From assembly GCA_015066865.1 (NCBI GenBank), contig SVNQ01000003.1:1-64000 (forward strand): a stretch of 64,000 nt of DNA, in the 5' to 3' direction. Source of the DNA: Ruminococcus sp. (GTDB lineage Bacteria > Bacillota > Clostridia > Oscillospirales > Ruminococcaceae). A program made the translations under genes and the position numbers. Below are positions 32,580 to 41,443 of this stretch, piece after piece. Under the pieces are notes generated by a model. That model searched no databases and was not told the origin of the DNA. It saw only the letters and a list, made by a program, of their open reading frames with translations. The first letter of the stretch is position 1. Every line of letters starts with the position of its first letter.

Positions 32580-32738
32580 TTATTCTTCGCTGAAATTATC
32601 CTTGCCTACAGAGCAAAGCGGGCATTCAAAATCATCGGGGAGATCCTCAAACTTTGTACCCGGTGCAATGCCGTATTCAGGCGCACCCTGTTCCTCATCA
32701 TAAACCCATCCGCATACATCGCATACATACTTTTTCAT
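32580..32738 (-). CDS. Rubredoxin (52 aa; absent from supplied ORF track)
   Basis: Manual reverse translation: [52 protein letters not shown], with both CxxC pairs and the PDDFECPLC motif; RBS-like ggagg on the minus strand. Confidence 0.97.
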   Translation of the reverse strand: MKKYVCDVCGWVYDEEQGAPEYGIAPGTKFEDLPDDFECPLCSVGKDNFSEE

Positions 32739-32758
32739 AAGACATACCTCCATAAAAT

Positions 32759-34549
32759 TTATTTGATTTCTTCAAAATCAGCAGCGCCGTGCTTGCAAAG
32801 CGGGCAGATATAATCCTCCGGGAGTGTATCACCCTCATACACATAACCGCAGACCTTGCATACATAACCCTTTTTGCCCTCTGTTTCGGGCTTTGGTTTA
32901 ACATTGTTCTGATAGTAAGTGTAGGTCATTGTTTCTCTGTCGGAGATCACTCTTGCTTCCGTAATCTCACAGATAAACATACCATGCGTTCCCAGATCCA
33001 CATACTGTTCCACCTTCAGAGACATGAAGGAATTGATGTTTCTGGGAAGGAAGATCAGACCATTGTCGGAACGAAGCGGTTCACAGTCAGCGAATTTATC
33101 CACATTTCTTCCGCTCTGGAATCCGAATTTCTCAAATACCGCAAACGGTGCATCCGTTGTCAGGCAGTTGATATTCATTATGCCCGTCTGTTTGATCACA
33201 TGGTGGGAATAATTTTCTTTATTGATGGTAACTGCAATTCTGTTCGGGGTATTGGTTACCTGTGTTACGGTATTGACGATCAATCCGTTGTCCTTCTTGC
33301 CGTCATTGGATGTGATGACATAGAGTCCGTAGCCGATATTGAACAGCGCTGTCAGATCATTCTTGTTTGCCGTAGAATCCTGCTGTGCAATATACTCCTT
33401 GCAAAGCTCATCCGCAAGTGCGCCGAGCTGCGCAGCACTCTCCTCATTCAGTGCGGAGAGGATCTTCACGGTATTTTCAGCAAAGATGAGGTTTTTGCTC
33501 TTTTCAAACATTCCCTTCATGATCTTCGCTGCCATCGGCGCCCAGCTTCCGTTCTCAATGAACGCAACCGTGCGGTTCTGGAAATTGCGCTCCGTCAGGT
33601 GATTGATAAATTCACGCATGAACGGGAAAATTTCGGCATTATAAGTGGTTGTCGCCAGCACAAGCTTACTGTAGCGGAATGCATCCTCAACAGCCTCAGC
33701 CATGTCGCATCTTGCAAGATCATTGACAACAACCTTGGGGCATCCATTCGCTTTGAGCTTCTCTGCCAGCTGCAGAACTGCCTTTTTGGTGTTGCCGTAA
33801 ACGGAAGTATAGGCGATCATAATGCCTTCTTCCTCGGGCTGGTAGCTTGACCAGATATTATACAGATTGAGGTAGTAGCCGAGATTTTCCATCAGCACAG
33901 GACCGTGAAGCGGGCAGATGATCTGAATATCCAGACCTGCAGCCTTTTTCAGAAGTGCCTGCACCTGTGCGCCGTATTTTCCGACAATACCGATGTAATA
34001 GCGTCTTGCCTCGCAAGCCCAGTCCTCCTCAACGTCAAGCGCACCGAATTTTCCGAAGCCATCCGCTGAAAACAGTACCTTGTCCTTGCTGTCATAGGTA
34101 ACGATAACCTCCGGCCAATGTACCATGGGAGCTGTGACAAATGTCAGAGTATGTGTGCCGAGGGAAAGGGTATCTCCCTCGCCGACAACGACTTGCTTTT
34201 CTGCAAAATCCGTGCCGAAGAAATTCTTCATCATTGCAAATGCCTTTGCGGAAGAAACGATTTTCGCATTGGGATACGCCTTGATAAAACTCACGATGTT
34301 TGCGGAATGATCGGGTTCCATGTGCTGCACGACCAGATAATCGGGCTGTCTGCTGCCCAGCGCATTCTGGATATTGTCAAGCCACTCATGGGTAAACGCT
34401 GCATCCACCGTATCCATGATTGCGATTTTTTCGTCCAGTATTGCATAAGAATTATACGCCATGCCGTTCGGGACATCATACTGTCCTTCAAACAGGTCAA
34501 CCTGATGATCATTAACGCCGATGTATTTAATGTCATTTGTAATAGTCAT
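32759..34549 (-). CDS. Multidomain flavodiiron protein: metallo-beta-lactamase-like + flavodoxin + flavin reductase-like + C-terminal rubredoxin
   Basis: HMEPDHS diiron motif; [22 protein letters not shown] flavodoxin; [16 protein letters not shown]...flavin-reductase-like; [28 protein letters not shown] rubredoxin. Confidence 0.96.
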   Translation of the reverse strand: MTITNDIKYIGVNDHQVDLFEGQYDVPNGMAYNSYAILDEKIAIMDTVDAAFTHEWLDNIQNALGSRQPDYLVVQHMEPDHSANIVSFIKAYPNAKIVSSAKAFAMMKNFFGTDFAEKQVVVGEGDTLSLGTHTLTFVTAPMVHWPEVIVTYDSKDKVLFSADGFGKFGALDVEEDWACEARRYYIGIVGKYGAQVQALLKKAAGLDIQIICPLHGPVLMENLGYYLNLYNIWSSYQPEEEGIMIAYTSVYGNTKKAVLQLAEKLKANGCPKVVVNDLARCDMAEAVEDAFRYSKLVLATTTYNAEIFPFMREFINHLTERNFQNRTVAFIENGSWAPMAAKIMKGMFEKSKNLIFAENTVKILSALNEESAAQLGALADELCKEYIAQQDSTANKNDLTALFNIGYGLYVITSNDGKKDNGLIVNTVTQVTNTPNRIAVTINKENYSHHVIKQTGIMNINCLTTDAPFAVFEKFGFQSGRNVDKFADCEPLRSDNGLIFLPRNINSFMSLKVEQYVDLGTHGMFICEITEARVISDRETMTYTYYQNNVKPKPETEGKKGYVCKVCGYVYEGDTLPEDYICPLCKHGAADFEEIK

Positions 34550-34624
34550 ACTGTTTACCTCCGTCAAGATGTAATAACATCATTATATCACATTCGCTTT
34601 GAAATATCAATATATTTTTTCTAA

Positions 34625-35323
34625 CTAATCAATGATTTTTCCATCCGTGGAAATGGTCACCACCTGCCACGGAATGAACTTTCCGCTTGCCTGCAGCGCC
34701 CGTTTAACGGCATTCTCAATACCGCCGCAGCAGGGAACCTCCATGCGAACGACCGTTACCTTTCTGATATTGTTGTTCGCAATGATCTGTGTCAGTTTTT
34801 CCGCATAATCGCCTTCATCCAGCTTCGGACAGCCGATGAGTGTAATGTGCCCCCTGATAAAATCCTGATGAAAACTTCCGTAGGCATATGCAGTGCAGTC
34901 CGCAGCGATCAGCAAATTCGCACTCTCAAAATACGGTGCATTCACGGGAACGAGCTTGATCTGACACGGCCACTGCATCAGCCGGCTTGTAACCGGTGCA
35001 GCGGATCTTCCCGATACGTCCGTCCGACGGTTAAGCTGCCTCGCCTGTGTTCCGAGGCATCCGCAGGGGGACTTTGCGGCAGCTTGCTGTTTTTTTGCCC
35101 GAAGAACTGCCTCCTCATCATATGCAGGTGCTTCACGCTCCTCAAAGGTAATTGCACCTGTCGGACACGCCGGAAGGCAATCCCCCAAACCATCACAGTA
35201 ATCTTCCCGGGTCAGCGTCGCTTTCCCATTTATCATTTCAATTGCACCTTCATGACAAGCCGCTGCACATGCGCCGCAGCCATTGCATTTATCTTCATCA
35301 ATTTTTATGATTTTTCTAAGCAT
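34625..35323 (-). CDS. 2x[4Fe-4S] ferredoxin-domain protein with C-terminal extension
   Basis: IKIDEDKCNGCGACAAACHEGAIEMINGKATLTREDYCDGLGDCLPACPTGAI; start at internal Met following minus-strand ggagg. Confidence 0.93.
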   Translation of the reverse strand: MLRKIIKIDEDKCNGCGACAAACHEGAIEMINGKATLTREDYCDGLGDCLPACPTGAITFEEREAPAYDEEAVLRAKKQQAAAKSPCGCLGTQARQLNRRTDVSGRSAAPVTSRLMQWPCQIKLVPVNAPYFESANLLIAADCTAYAYGSFHQDFIRGHITLIGCPKLDEGDYAEKLTQIIANNNIRKVTVVRMEVPCCGGIENAVKRALQASGKFIPWQVVTISTDGKIID

Positions 35324-35454
35324 TTTCGGTTTCCTCCTTTGCTTTTCTGTTTTTATTATAGCAGATCGAAAGCAACAAGTCTGTTGAAATTTCAACGAAA
35401 ACAAAAATTATATTTGAAGATGATTCTTTTTTCGACGGGAATTATTCTTAGCCC

Positions 35455-35483
35455 TTGTATTTCGCAGATGGATATGGTATAAT
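35455..35483 (+). promoter_or_regulatory. Promoter upstream of leader peptide/MFS transporter
   Basis: TTGTAT-N17-TATAAT. Confidence 0.7.
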
Positions 35484-35522
35484 GAAAAAAATCATTCAGC
35501 AAAAACGATTGGAGGAACCATT

Positions 35523-35561
35523 ATGCTGCTCTGTATTGGCACTGCTCCATGCAAGGAATGA
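35523..35561 (+). CDS. Putative 12-aa regulatory leader peptide MLLCIGTAPCKE
   Basis: ATG with GGAGGA RBS 7 nt upstream; stop overlaps competing stem-loops; precedes the MFS gene. Confidence 0.7.
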   Translation: MLLCIGTAPCKE

Positions 35562-35601
35562 CGGACTGCATGGAGAATTGACCCTGCCGTCATGCCTTGC
35601 A
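35545..35601 (+). promoter_or_regulatory. Candidate attenuator: two mutually exclusive stems
   Basis: Stem A 35545-35553/35567-35575 (CTCCATGCA/TGCATGGAG, 9 bp perfect); stem B 35549-35564/35587-35602 (16 positions, 1 mismatch); 5' arms overlap. Confidence 0.65.
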
Positions 35602-35642
35602 TTCCTGACCTAAAATTCAATTCAGAAAAGGAGCAAGGTATT

Positions 35643-36911
35643 ATGAAAATCTTAAAGGAACTCAAATTTTTTATCATTCTCTGGCTCACCCAGTTGTTTT
35701 CTTCGCTGGGAAGCGCCATGACAAATTTTGCACTTGTAATATGGCTTTATCAGGATAGCGGCTCTGCATTGACAACCGCATTATTAAGCGTGTGTTCTTA
35801 TGCGCCGTATGTGCTTATGAGCATATTCGCAGGTGCAATCAGCGACAAGTGGAACAAAAAAACGGTGATGCTTGTATGCGACAGCTTTGCGGCAGTATGT
35901 ACCATTGTGACGCTGGTTCTGCTGAAAACCGGCATGCTTGCCGTATGGCATCTGTATCTTCTCAATGCATTGAACGGGTTGATGAATTCCGTGCAGTCCC
36001 CCGCATCCGACGTTGCCACAACACTGCTCACACCCGAAGAACATTATCAGAAAACAAGCGGAATGCGGTACTTCTCCAATTCCCTTGTATCCATTCTGAC
36101 ACCGGTGTTTGCTGCAGCAATGGTTTCTTTTGCGGGCATTGAAGCGGTGATCGCATTTGATCTTATCACATTCACTGTCGCTTTTCTGGTACTGCTGTGG
36201 TTCATCCGGATTCCCGAAATTCAGCAGAAATCAGAAAACAAGGAAACCCTCCTGCAATCGGCAAAAAGCGGGCTGGTTTATCTCAGATCCAACAAGGGGA
36301 TTCTTTGGCTGATTCTGTTCTTATCGTCGATCAACCTGATTGCGTCCATGAACAATTCCGTACTCCCTGCGATGGTGCTTTCCAAGCAAAATGAAACGGC
36401 GCTGGGCATTGTCAACAGCTGTGTGGGAGTTGCCACATTGCTTGGAAGCGTGATTGCAACCTGTTTCCCAAAACCAAAGAGCAGGATCAAGGTGATCTGC
36501 AACTGTCTGCTTCTCTCCATGAGCACGGAAAATTTCCTGCTTGCATTGGGAAATCATCCGGTTATTTGGTGCAGCGGTGCAGTGCTTGGGTGGATTCTGA
36601 TTCCGCTGATGGGCGCAAATTATGATGTGCTCTTCCGAAGCAATGTCCCGAAGGAAATGCAGGGACGGGTGTATTCCGTCAGAAACACGCTGCAGTTTTT
36701 TACAATTCCCGTGGGCTACTTTCTTGGCGGATTTCTTGTGGATGAGGTGTTTGAACCTTTCATGGCAAGCACCGAAAGCAGCCTATTGACGAATCTTTTT
36801 GGAATCGGCAAAGGCTCCGGTGCTGCAATGCTGTTCTTTGTGATGGGCATTGCCGGCACGCTGTCTTGCGTATTGTTCCGCAGAGTCAGGGCATTTAAAA
36901 GCTTTGTATAA
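35643..36911 (+). CDS. MFS transporter (drug-efflux/Mef-like)
   Basis: 12-TM MFS; FIILWLTQLFSSLGSAMTNFALVIWLYQDSGSALTTALLSVCSYAPYVLMSIFAGAISDKWNKKTVML; RBS aaggagcaagg upstream of ATG 35643. Confidence 0.9.
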   Translation: MKILKELKFFIILWLTQLFSSLGSAMTNFALVIWLYQDSGSALTTALLSVCSYAPYVLMSIFAGAISDKWNKKTVMLVCDSFAAVCTIVTLVLLKTGMLAVWHLYLLNALNGLMNSVQSPASDVATTLLTPEEHYQKTSGMRYFSNSLVSILTPVFAAAMVSFAGIEAVIAFDLITFTVAFLVLLWFIRIPEIQQKSENKETLLQSAKSGLVYLRSNKGILWLILFLSSINLIASMNNSVLPAMVLSKQNETALGIVNSCVGVATLLGSVIATCFPKPKSRIKVICNCLLLSMSTENFLLALGNHPVIWCSGAVLGWILIPLMGANYDVLFRSNVPKEMQGRVYSVRNTLQFFTIPVGYFLGGFLVDEVFEPFMASTESSLLTNLFGIGKGSGAAMLFFVMGIAGTLSCVLFRRVRAFKSFV

Positions 36912-36992
36912 AACCTCCCCTTCCCCGACTCCAGCGGACTGCTTTTCGGAGATATACCGGCGCATGGCTGGACTAACTTGATCGTCAAACAA

Positions 36993-37018
36993 AAAGGCAC
37001 CGTTTTCACGGTGCCTTT
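36993..37018. terminator. Convergent terminator (MFS / purC)
   Basis: AAAGGCACCG TTTT CACGGTGCCTTT. Confidence 0.85.
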
Positions 37019-37030
37019 GTTATGTTTCAA

Positions 37031-37714
37031 TTATCTGTTGTTGATCAGCTTTGTCAGCTCAACGGGATCAACAATCACGCCGTCCTTGTAAACACGCATG
37101 TTACCGGATGCGATCTCATCAATGAGGATAACCTCGCCGTTGTTGTAGCCAAATTCAAACTTGATGTCCCACAGATCCAGACCGATGGTCTTCAGGTCAT
37201 CAGCAACGATCTTTGTGATCTTGAGTGTCTGCTCCTTCATGCTCTCGAACATTTCCTGGCTCATAACGCCCAGAACTGCCAGACCTTCGCTTGTTACCAG
37301 CGGATCGCCCTTTTCGTCATTCTTGAAGGTGCACTCTACATAACCGCCCTCGATAACTGTGCCGTCAGCCATGTATTCACCGTATCTTCTGATGAAGCTG
37401 CCTGTTGCAACCAGACGGCAGATAACTTCCAGACCGTGACCGAATACAGTTGCAGGAAGAACCTCCATGGTTGCATTCTCAATGTCAGCACCCACATAAT
37501 GTGTCTTGATGCCGGCTTCCTTGAGCTTCTCAAAATAATATACGGATGTCTGGAGATTTGCCTTGCCGATACCGTCGATCGTCAGACCAACGGTGTTCTC
37601 GCCCGGATCAAATACGCCGTCCTTGCCGGTGCAGTCGTCCTTGAACTTGAGCATTACATTGCCGTTCTCCAGCTTGTAAACGTCCTTCGTCTTGCCAGTG
37701 TAAATCTTTTCCAT
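37031..37714 (-). CDS. purC: Phosphoribosylaminoimidazole-succinocarboxamide synthase
   Basis: [43 protein letters not shown]...[28 protein letters not shown]. Confidence 0.97.
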   Translation of the reverse strand: MEKIYTGKTKDVYKLENGNVMLKFKDDCTGKDGVFDPGENTVGLTIDGIGKANLQTSVYYFEKLKEAGIKTHYVGADIENATMEVLPATVFGHGLEVICRLVATGSFIRRYGEYMADGTVIEGGYVECTFKNDEKGDPLVTSEGLAVLGVMSQEMFESMKEQTLKITKIVADDLKTIGLDLWDIKFEFGYNNGEVILIDEIASGNMRVYKDGVIVDPVELTKLINNR

Positions 37715-37782
37715 AGTGATAACTTCCTTTCGTGGATATATGATTTTTGAATAACAAATTTATAACACCGTGATCGGGGGAA

Positions 37783-38781
37783 TTATTCCCACTCGATCGT
37801 TCCCACAGGCTTGGGAGTCAGATCGTACAGTACTCTGTTGATACCCTCCACCTCTGCGGTAATACGAGCTGTGATCTTGTTCAGAACCGCATATGGGATC
37901 TCCTCGATCGTTGCGCTCATTGCATCCGTTGTGTTTACTGCACGGATGATTGCAGGCCAACCCATATAACGCAGTTCATTTCTGACGCCAACGCTCTTGA
38001 TATCCGGAATTGCAATGAAATACTGCCATACTGTCTTATTCAGACCTGCATTGTCAAATTCCTCACGCAGGATTGCATCCGCCTCACGCAGTGCATGCAG
38101 ACGGTCACGGGTAATTGCACCCAGACAGCGTACGCCAAGACCGGGACCGGGGAACGGCTGACGATCCACCATCGAGGACGGCAGACCCAGTTCCTTGCCG
38201 ACTACACGAACCTCATCCTTAAAGAGAAGCTTGACAGGCTCTACCAGCTCAAACTTCATATCTTCGGGGAGTCCGCCTACATTGTGATGTGATTTTACCG
38301 GCTTTCCGCTTTCCTTCGCCTTGATGGACTCCAGAATGTCAGGATAAATCGTACCCTGTGCAAGGAAGGAAATGCCCTCAAGCTTTGCAGCCTCCTCGTC
38401 AAATACCTTGATAAATTCGCCGCCGATGATCTTGCGCTTTTCCTCGGGATCTGCAACACCTGCCAGAAGATTGAGGAAACGATCTGTAGCGTCAACATAG
38501 ATCAGGTTTGCGTCCAGCTGATTCTGGAATACTTCAATAACCTGCTCGCTCTCGCCCTTGCGCATCAGACCATGATTAACATGCACGCATACCAGCTGCT
38601 TGCCGATTGCCTTGATCAAAAGTGCCGCAACAACGGAACTGTCCACACCGCCGGACAGCGCCAGCAGTACCTTCTTGTCTCCAACCTGTGCACGAACTTC
38701 TGCAATTTGCTCGTCGATGAAAGCCTGTGCCAGTTCGGGGGTGGTGATTCTTACCATGGATTCCGGTCTTACATTTGTCAT
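37783..38781 (-). CDS. guaA: GMP synthase ATP-PPase subunit/domain (no glutamine amidotransferase domain)
   Basis: VLLALSGGVDSSVVAALLIKAIGKQLVCVHVNHGLMRKGE...FLAQGTIYPDILES...KSHHNVGGLPEDMKFELVEPVKLLFKDEVR...C-terminal TIEWE; only 332 aa, begins just before the PPase domain. Confidence 0.95.
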   Translation of the reverse strand: MTNVRPESMVRITTPELAQAFIDEQIAEVRAQVGDKKVLLALSGGVDSSVVAALLIKAIGKQLVCVHVNHGLMRKGESEQVIEVFQNQLDANLIYVDATDRFLNLLAGVADPEEKRKIIGGEFIKVFDEEAAKLEGISFLAQGTIYPDILESIKAKESGKPVKSHHNVGGLPEDMKFELVEPVKLLFKDEVRVVGKELGLPSSMVDRQPFPGPGLGVRCLGAITRDRLHALREADAILREEFDNAGLNKTVWQYFIAIPDIKSVGVRNELRYMGWPAIIRAVNTTDAMSATIEEIPYAVLNKITARITAEVEGINRVLYDLTPKPVGTIEWE

Positions 38782-38947
38782 ACTACACTCTCCTCCAGAT
38801 GAATACGCATCAGCGTGCGGCGCGATGCCGTCGTTTTGACGGGATATTTTTAATATATATTATCATAGCACAAAACATCTCTTTTTTCAATAGCTTTTTT
38901 CAATTTTAGAACACATGGAAAAAAGTTTTTTTATCACCTGTTTACAA

Positions 38948-38977
38948 TTGACAAAATACACAAATTCGTGCTATAAT
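38948..38977 (+). promoter_or_regulatory. Sigma-A promoter
   Basis: TTGACA-N18-TATAAT. Confidence 0.75.
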
Positions 38978-39008
38978 TAGTGAAAATCGAAGTTTGGAGG
39001 AACTCGCC

Positions 39009-39461
39009 ATGCCCGAGATTATACAGACCATAAATCCCAACGCCGTCACAAGAATTTCCGACCTTTTGCAAGGGTGTAAATTCGAGGATGTGGAACGCAA
39101 AATCAGACTTCACTACGGCACAAGGGAGCTTGATAAATTCCGAAAGCTCTACGAAGCACTTGGCGAAGCAGCACCGGAAAATCCACAGAAAACGATGATG
39201 GTGCAGATCAACGCCTTCATGGAGGACGAGGAAGAGGATGTCCGTGTGGAGGATTTTGACGAGGACGACGACGAGCTGATATTTGATGTGAGCGCCTGCT
39301 ATCCCGATGAGGAAATGGTGTATTCCATCGCATCCGCTACCTACGCAGAGTTTCTGGGACTTGGTGTTGCACCGTCCGTTCTGCGCGATTTTTCGGCAGA
39401 AAGCATTCTGGCGCACTGCCTGTACGAGCTTTCCTGCTATGGATTTGAGGATCGGGGCTGA
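39009..39461 (+). CDS. Conserved hypothetical protein with acidic central region
   Basis: ORF with GGAGG RBS 8 nt upstream of ATG 39009. Confidence 0.7.
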   Translation: MPEIIQTINPNAVTRISDLLQGCKFEDVERKIRLHYGTRELDKFRKLYEALGEAAPENPQKTMMVQINAFMEDEEEDVRVEDFDEDDDELIFDVSACYPDEEMVYSIASATYAEFLGLGVAPSVLRDFSAESILAHCLYELSCYGFEDRG

Positions 39462-39559
39462 CGATGATTTTCTGCAAAAGCGCTTGCAATTCCGGAGAAA
39501 CTGTGATATACTGGAGATAAGGGGGATTTCCCCAATATCAGGAAGGACAGGTGTTTAAA

Positions 39560-39787
39560 ATGGATATTAAAGCTAAAATCGAAGAACTGACCGAGAAGAT
39601 CAAGAACGACAAGGATCTGCAGGCAAAGTTCCAGAGCGATCCCATTGGGGCAGTAGAATCCCTGATCGGCGTGGATCTTCCCAATGACCAGATCGAAGGT
39701 ATCGTGGACGGCATTAAGGCAAAGATCAAGCTGGACAATATCGGCGATGCACTTGGCGGTCTTGGCGGACTGTTCGGCAAGAAGTAA
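39560..39787 (+). CDS. Small (75 aa) protein MDIKAKIEELTEKIKNDKDLQAKFQSDPIGAVESLIGVDLPNDQIEGIVDGIKAKIKLDNIGDALGGLGGLFGKK
   Basis: RBS aggaagg; leader-like 'L..F..DPxxAxExLxGxxLP' pattern and Gly-rich tail. Confidence 0.8.
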   Translation: MDIKAKIEELTEKIKNDKDLQAKFQSDPIGAVESLIGVDLPNDQIEGIVDGIKAKIKLDNIGDALGGLGGLFGKK

Positions 39788-39934
39788 ATCACGTTCTGCA
39801 CAGCATATCTCCCACAAGGAGGTATGCTGTCTGCTTTTTGCCGCTGCTTGTGCTGTGCGGATGAATAATTCTTTCAAACCGGTATATACTAATATCGTCC
39901 GGCAGGGCAGAAAAAACAGAAAGAAGGATTCATG

Positions 39935-40123
39935 ATGATGAACCAGATGAAGAAAAATTCCAACATCCAGTGCACCGTTTCCCAGTGCAAGTACAACATG
40001 GAGACCGAAGACTATTGCAGCCTCGACTGCATCAAGGTCGGCACACACGAAGCGAACCCCACAGTACCTGAATGTACCGAGTGCGATTCCTTTGTGAAAA
40101 GATCCTGTTCCAACTGCGAATAA
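39935..40123 (+). CDS. DUF1540-like Cys-rich small protein
   Basis: IQCTVSQCKYNMETEDYCSLDCIKVGTHEANPTVPECTECDSFVKRSC: DUF1540-like Cys spacing. Confidence 0.85.
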   Translation: MMNQMKKNSNIQCTVSQCKYNMETEDYCSLDCIKVGTHEANPTVPECTECDSFVKRSCSNCE

Positions 40124-40297
40124 ACTCGAACCCGCAGGGGCTATGCCCCTGCGGCATTCGGCAAAATGCACAAAAAACGGTTCAAAATCATTGCAAAACG
40201 TAGAAAGCAAAGAGAAATCCGCCGCAAACTATTGAGAAACAACAAAAAATAAGGTATAATATAAGTGGTTAATTTTTTCTTTAAAGGGGGAAGCATC

Positions 40298-40543
40298 ATG
40301 TTTGATAAAACAATGAAATTTTCTGTGAATGAAGAACGTGAAATTGAACTCAAGCGCAATCTTACCATCATTTATGATGCTCTTGTGCAGAAGGGTTATA
40401 ATCCGATCAATCAGATTGTTGGTTATATTTTGTCCGAAGACCCGACATACATAACCACGCACAACAATGCACGCAACCTGATCCGCCATATTGACAGAGA
40501 TGAGCTGCTGCAGGTGCTGGTGAAGAATTACCTGAACCATTGA
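40298..40543 (+). CDS. ireB: IreB-family regulatory phosphoprotein (UPF0297/DUF965)
   Basis: MFDKTMKFSVNEEREIELKRNLTIIYDALVQKGYNPINQIVGYILSEDPTYITTHNNARNLIRHIDRDELLQVLVKNYL; RBS ggggg. Confidence 0.95.
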   Translation: MFDKTMKFSVNEEREIELKRNLTIIYDALVQKGYNPINQIVGYILSEDPTYITTHNNARNLIRHIDRDELLQVLVKNYLNH

Positions 40544-40676
40544 TTTTGGATCATAAATGCCCGTATCAGGTTGGATACGGGCATTTTGCATAATTGAGCA
40601 ACATCTCCCACACATAAGATACCCATTTTGCGTGCACACTATTCCTGCGGCACAAGCCGCGGAAAAGAGGGAGTGT

Positions 40677-41402
40677 ATGAAATGGATCACAGCATTGCTG
40701 CTGGGATGCATGCTGATGACGGCGATACCCGTTTCTGCATCCGGCGGCATGGGATATGGACAGGGAACACAGGTGGACGAAAACAACCGCCCGACGGGGG
40801 CATTGGAATTTAATGCACAATTCGGCAAATACGATGCGTATGCGACCACAATGGATGAAAAACGCATTATTCTGACATTTGATCAGGGCTATGAAAACGG
40901 TTACACGGACGAAATTCTTGACACACTGGCGGAAAAGAACGTCACGGCGATTTTCTTCCTGACGGGTGACTATGCCAAAACCGAAACTGCGCTCATTGAG
41001 CGAATGATCAAAGAGGGGCATATGCTCGGCAACCACGGTATGACGCATGCGTCACTGCCAACGCTGGATGATGCTGCGGCAAGGGAGGAAATCTCATCCC
41101 TGCATGAATATATGATCGAAAAATACGGCTATACGATGCAGTATTTCCGCTGTCCCTGCGGTGAATTTTCAGAAGATACGCTGAAAACAGCGCAGTCGCT
41201 TGGTTACAAAACGCTGTTCTGGAGCTGTGCGTATGTGGACTGGATGACGGACAAACAGCCCGATCCGGCGGAATCTTTACAGAAGCTGACGGACGCTGCA
41301 CACGGCGGTGAAATTCTGCTGCTGCATTCGGTGTCCTCCACCAATGCGCAGATTCTGGGCGAGCTGATCGACAATCTCAGGGCAAAGGGTTATACGCTGT
41401 AA
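40677..41402 (+). CDS. Polysaccharide deacetylase (NodB-homology, carbohydrate esterase 4-like), secreted
   Basis: Signal peptide; RIILTFDQGYENGYTDEILDTLAEKNVTAIFFLTGDY...MLGNHGMTH...RCPCGEF. Confidence 0.92.
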   Translation: MKWITALLLGCMLMTAIPVSASGGMGYGQGTQVDENNRPTGALEFNAQFGKYDAYATTMDEKRIILTFDQGYENGYTDEILDTLAEKNVTAIFFLTGDYAKTETALIERMIKEGHMLGNHGMTHASLPTLDDAAAREEISSLHEYMIEKYGYTMQYFRCPCGEFSEDTLKTAQSLGYKTLFWSCAYVDWMTDKQPDPAESLQKLTDAAHGGEILLLHSVSSTNAQILGELIDNLRAKGYTL

Positions 41403-41407
41403 AAAAT

Positions 41408-41433
41408 GCGCCCCACCATGAAAGGTGGGGCGC
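41408..41433. terminator. Convergent terminator hairpin
   Basis: GCGCCCCACC ATGAAA GGTGGGGCGC. Confidence 0.75.
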
Positions 41434-41443
41434 TGTTATATAT

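Noticed and set aside
32789-33850. 353-aa plus-strand ORF
   Set aside because: Antisense to the flavodiiron gene whose domains are clear.
38782-38993. Possible purine riboswitch upstream of guaA
   Set aside because: No recognisable conserved purine-aptamer core on the minus strand.
40132-40154. CCGCAGGGGC TAT GCCCCTGCGG hairpin as terminator after DUF1540
   Set aside because: Strong stem but no following U run; left uncalled.
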